Positions 62,694 through 64,000 of a DNA stretch of 64,000 nt are shown here, in pieces. Position numbers and translations under genes: made by a program. Origin of the DNA: Sthenelais limicola (Eukaryota > Annelida > Polychaeta > Phyllodocida > Sigalionidae); assembly GCA_942159475.1 (NCBI GenBank), contig OW804097.1:10665172-10729171 (forward strand), read 5' to 3'. Under the pieces are notes generated by a model. It was not told the origin of the DNA. It was given only the letters and a program-made list of their open reading frames with translations, and searched no databases. Every line of letters begins with the position of its first letter. Within the stretch, counting starts at the first letter, position 1.

Positions 62694-62800
62694 GTGATGT
62701 GTTCCAGGAAAATGATTCTCAAAAATCATATTTTTCAAATTGATTTGTAAAATTGACAGCATAAATTGTCTAATTTTTTAGTTAAAGTAGTCTCATTCAG
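62694..62800 (+). mobile_element. MITE-B left-end fragment
   Basis: GTGATGTGTTCCAGGAAAAT starts it; family similarity fades near 62,795. Confidence 0.7.
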
Positions 62801-62809
62801 CCACACATT

Positions 62810-63338
62810 TGTCACACCCCTACCGGCCAGAAGACTCCATACACTTTCTTACAGCCACAACACTCACGGATTTCTTATCATTCCAAAGTCCAAAGGTACA
62901 GGTGAGGTCCAGGTCTGACCGTTATCTCAAAAGTCAATCACATGGGAAAGGAGGGGAGGGACTGACTGCCAGGTCAGGGGAGGGGTATTGATTAAGAGCG
63001 GGAGGGAGAGGGGAGGGGAGATAACCCCGTGACCTGGTCACCATCCAAAGTAATTGGTCAGAGCGGCAGTGGTCACTCTGAACCTAGCTTTGATATTTTC
63101 CTGTCATTGTTATCCTGTGGCTGATTGGATCTCTAATCTAACCTGTTAATTAATTGGTCCAGAGAGACCTAAGCCAATCAGCGCAGGACCAGGGGTTTCG
63201 TTCTAATCTGTCTAGTATAAGAATCAAGACCAGCGATTAGTTCGATCTCTTTTAAGCGATCCTACTGACTTGAAGCATACATCTCTGTGTGTTGCGTTAA
63301 TTAATTTCTCACTCAACAACCAACCCTGAAATATTACA
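62810..63338 (+). mobile_element. Possible solo LTR
   Basis: The block starts TGTCACACCCC and ends ATATTACA (TGT..ACA). It has a TATA-like AGTATAAG near 63,214. No target duplication could be read, so this remains tentative. Confidence 0.4.
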
Positions 63339-63344
63339 AAGAAT

Positions 63345-64000
63345 GTCTCACACTTCTTCAGATTTATTCAAAAGATCTCTTTTTTGGAATGGTCCGATTT
63401 TGGATTGGATTTCGCCATATGAATCTGTAGTGGATGGGAGGTTATAAATAGCCCTCCGCGTCGAGAGTGTATTGATCATATGTCCTTGACATTCCCCGTG
63501 TCTCCGTAACGCTCTACTGAGCACGGAATGAGCTTTCAGATTTGTACTAACTACAAGGCAGATATGTTTTACCATTATCACCCATTTGCAGGATTCTTAT
63601 ATTGTATTCAACTACAGCAGAATGTGTATTGTGTAGAACCATTTACTGTATTCCTGTACCACCTGTTCTTATGTACTGTGTTGACTGATAATGTTTGCCT
63701 GGTGCGACACCTCTTTTACTATGTGAGGACAAATATGACTTGCTCCTGTCTGTAAGGTATAGTTGTTCAGTCCTATGCTGGGATTGGACCTGGTTAAACT
63801 TGCAGTCTGGTCGTGGGTGGCAATAAACCTTACGAAAGAGACATTCCGTGTTGGTGTTATTCCTTGCCTTTTTCGAGATCCGGATCTGTCGTTGTTGAAG
63901 TTGGGTGAACTTCTAGTAATAAAGCCATTTACTATAGAGATGATTCACTACAAATCTATGTACCACAATTACGGACATTGCATTAAATATATTCTTGCGG
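63345..64000 (+). mobile_element. MITE-B copy split by a solo LTR, runs off the window
   Basis: The body GATTTATTCAAAAGATCTC to CATATGAATC continues after the LTR at 63,953 with AATCTATGTACCACAATTAC, as in other MITE-B copies. Confidence 0.8.
63426..63952 (+). mobile_element. Solo LTR, 527 bp
   Basis: Ends TGTAGTG and CACTACA are perfect inverted repeats. AATC is duplicated outside both ends and a MITE-B copy gives the empty site. Inside are TATAAATAG (about 63,443) and CAATAAACC (about 63,821), fitting a promoter and a poly(A) signal. No internal region remains, so recombination between two LTRs is likely. Confidence 0.8.

Noticed and set aside
52921..64000. Search for the first transporter exon with a DGGWGW motif
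   Set aside because: No minus-strand frame with that motif and a donor in the right phase was found; the exon probably lies outside the window or was overlooked.
1..64000. tRNA and rRNA genes
   Set aside because: No cloverleaf with proper A and B boxes and no rRNA-like block was recognised by eye; a covariance-model scan would be decisive.

Overview
This AT-rich window comes from an animal nuclear genome. It holds two host genes, one of them spread over small exons with GT/AG introns, in a dense mass of non-LTR retrotransposons (LINEs), short terminal-inverted-repeat elements (MITEs), foldback elements and minisatellites. I saw no bacterial operons, tRNA, rRNA or CRISPR. The gene families (FAM20 secretory kinase, SLC16 transporter) and a tandem repeat rich in GTGAGTGAG with TTACGCCC/GGGCGG arms suit a lophotrochozoan, perhaps a mollusc; that placement is an inference of low confidence.

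Layout. 1-4,540: MITE-A and LINE 3' fragments, then a roughly 150-bp repeat present three times. 4,544-6,373 (+): an uninterrupted FAM20-like kinase reading frame with its poly(A) signal. 6,491-7,930: 30 near-identical 48-bp units. 8,000-12,100: MITEs and palindromes. 12,163-14,729: a G-rich 47-bp minisatellite. 15,357-16,290: a minus-strand LINE fragment. 16,950-27,700: a nested graveyard of four MITE families, foldbacks and one possible solo LTR. 27,995-51,636 (-): five exons of an SLC16/monocarboxylate-type transporter whose splice phases all agree; the exon with the first membrane helix was not found. Its introns hold MITEs, two 82-bp arrays and a 5.3-kb LINE. 53,590-62,600: three further LINE copies. 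62,694-64,000: MITE-B copies with one clear and one possible solo LTR.

The most unusual object is the LINE at about 44,690-50,024. Its degraded first ORF runs coiled coil, RRM-like domain, then a NADAR (YbiA-like) domain. A separate SGNH-hydrolase ORF follows. The last ORF is an apurinic-type endonuclease joined in frame to the C-terminal tail of ORF2, with the whole reverse transcriptase missing. NADAR enzymes remove ADP-ribose from guanine or cleave related N-glycosides, so a NADAR domain on a retrotransposon nucleic-acid-binding protein suggests nucleic-acid repair or counter-defence; that role is inference.

Other recurrent structure: MITE-A (about 37 copies or fragments) and MITE-B (about 15) both appear to make 4-bp target duplications, mostly ATAT or AAAT, and are often nested. 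LINE 5' junctions at two and perhaps three sites carry a short inverted copy of their own first bases, as if synthesis snapped back.
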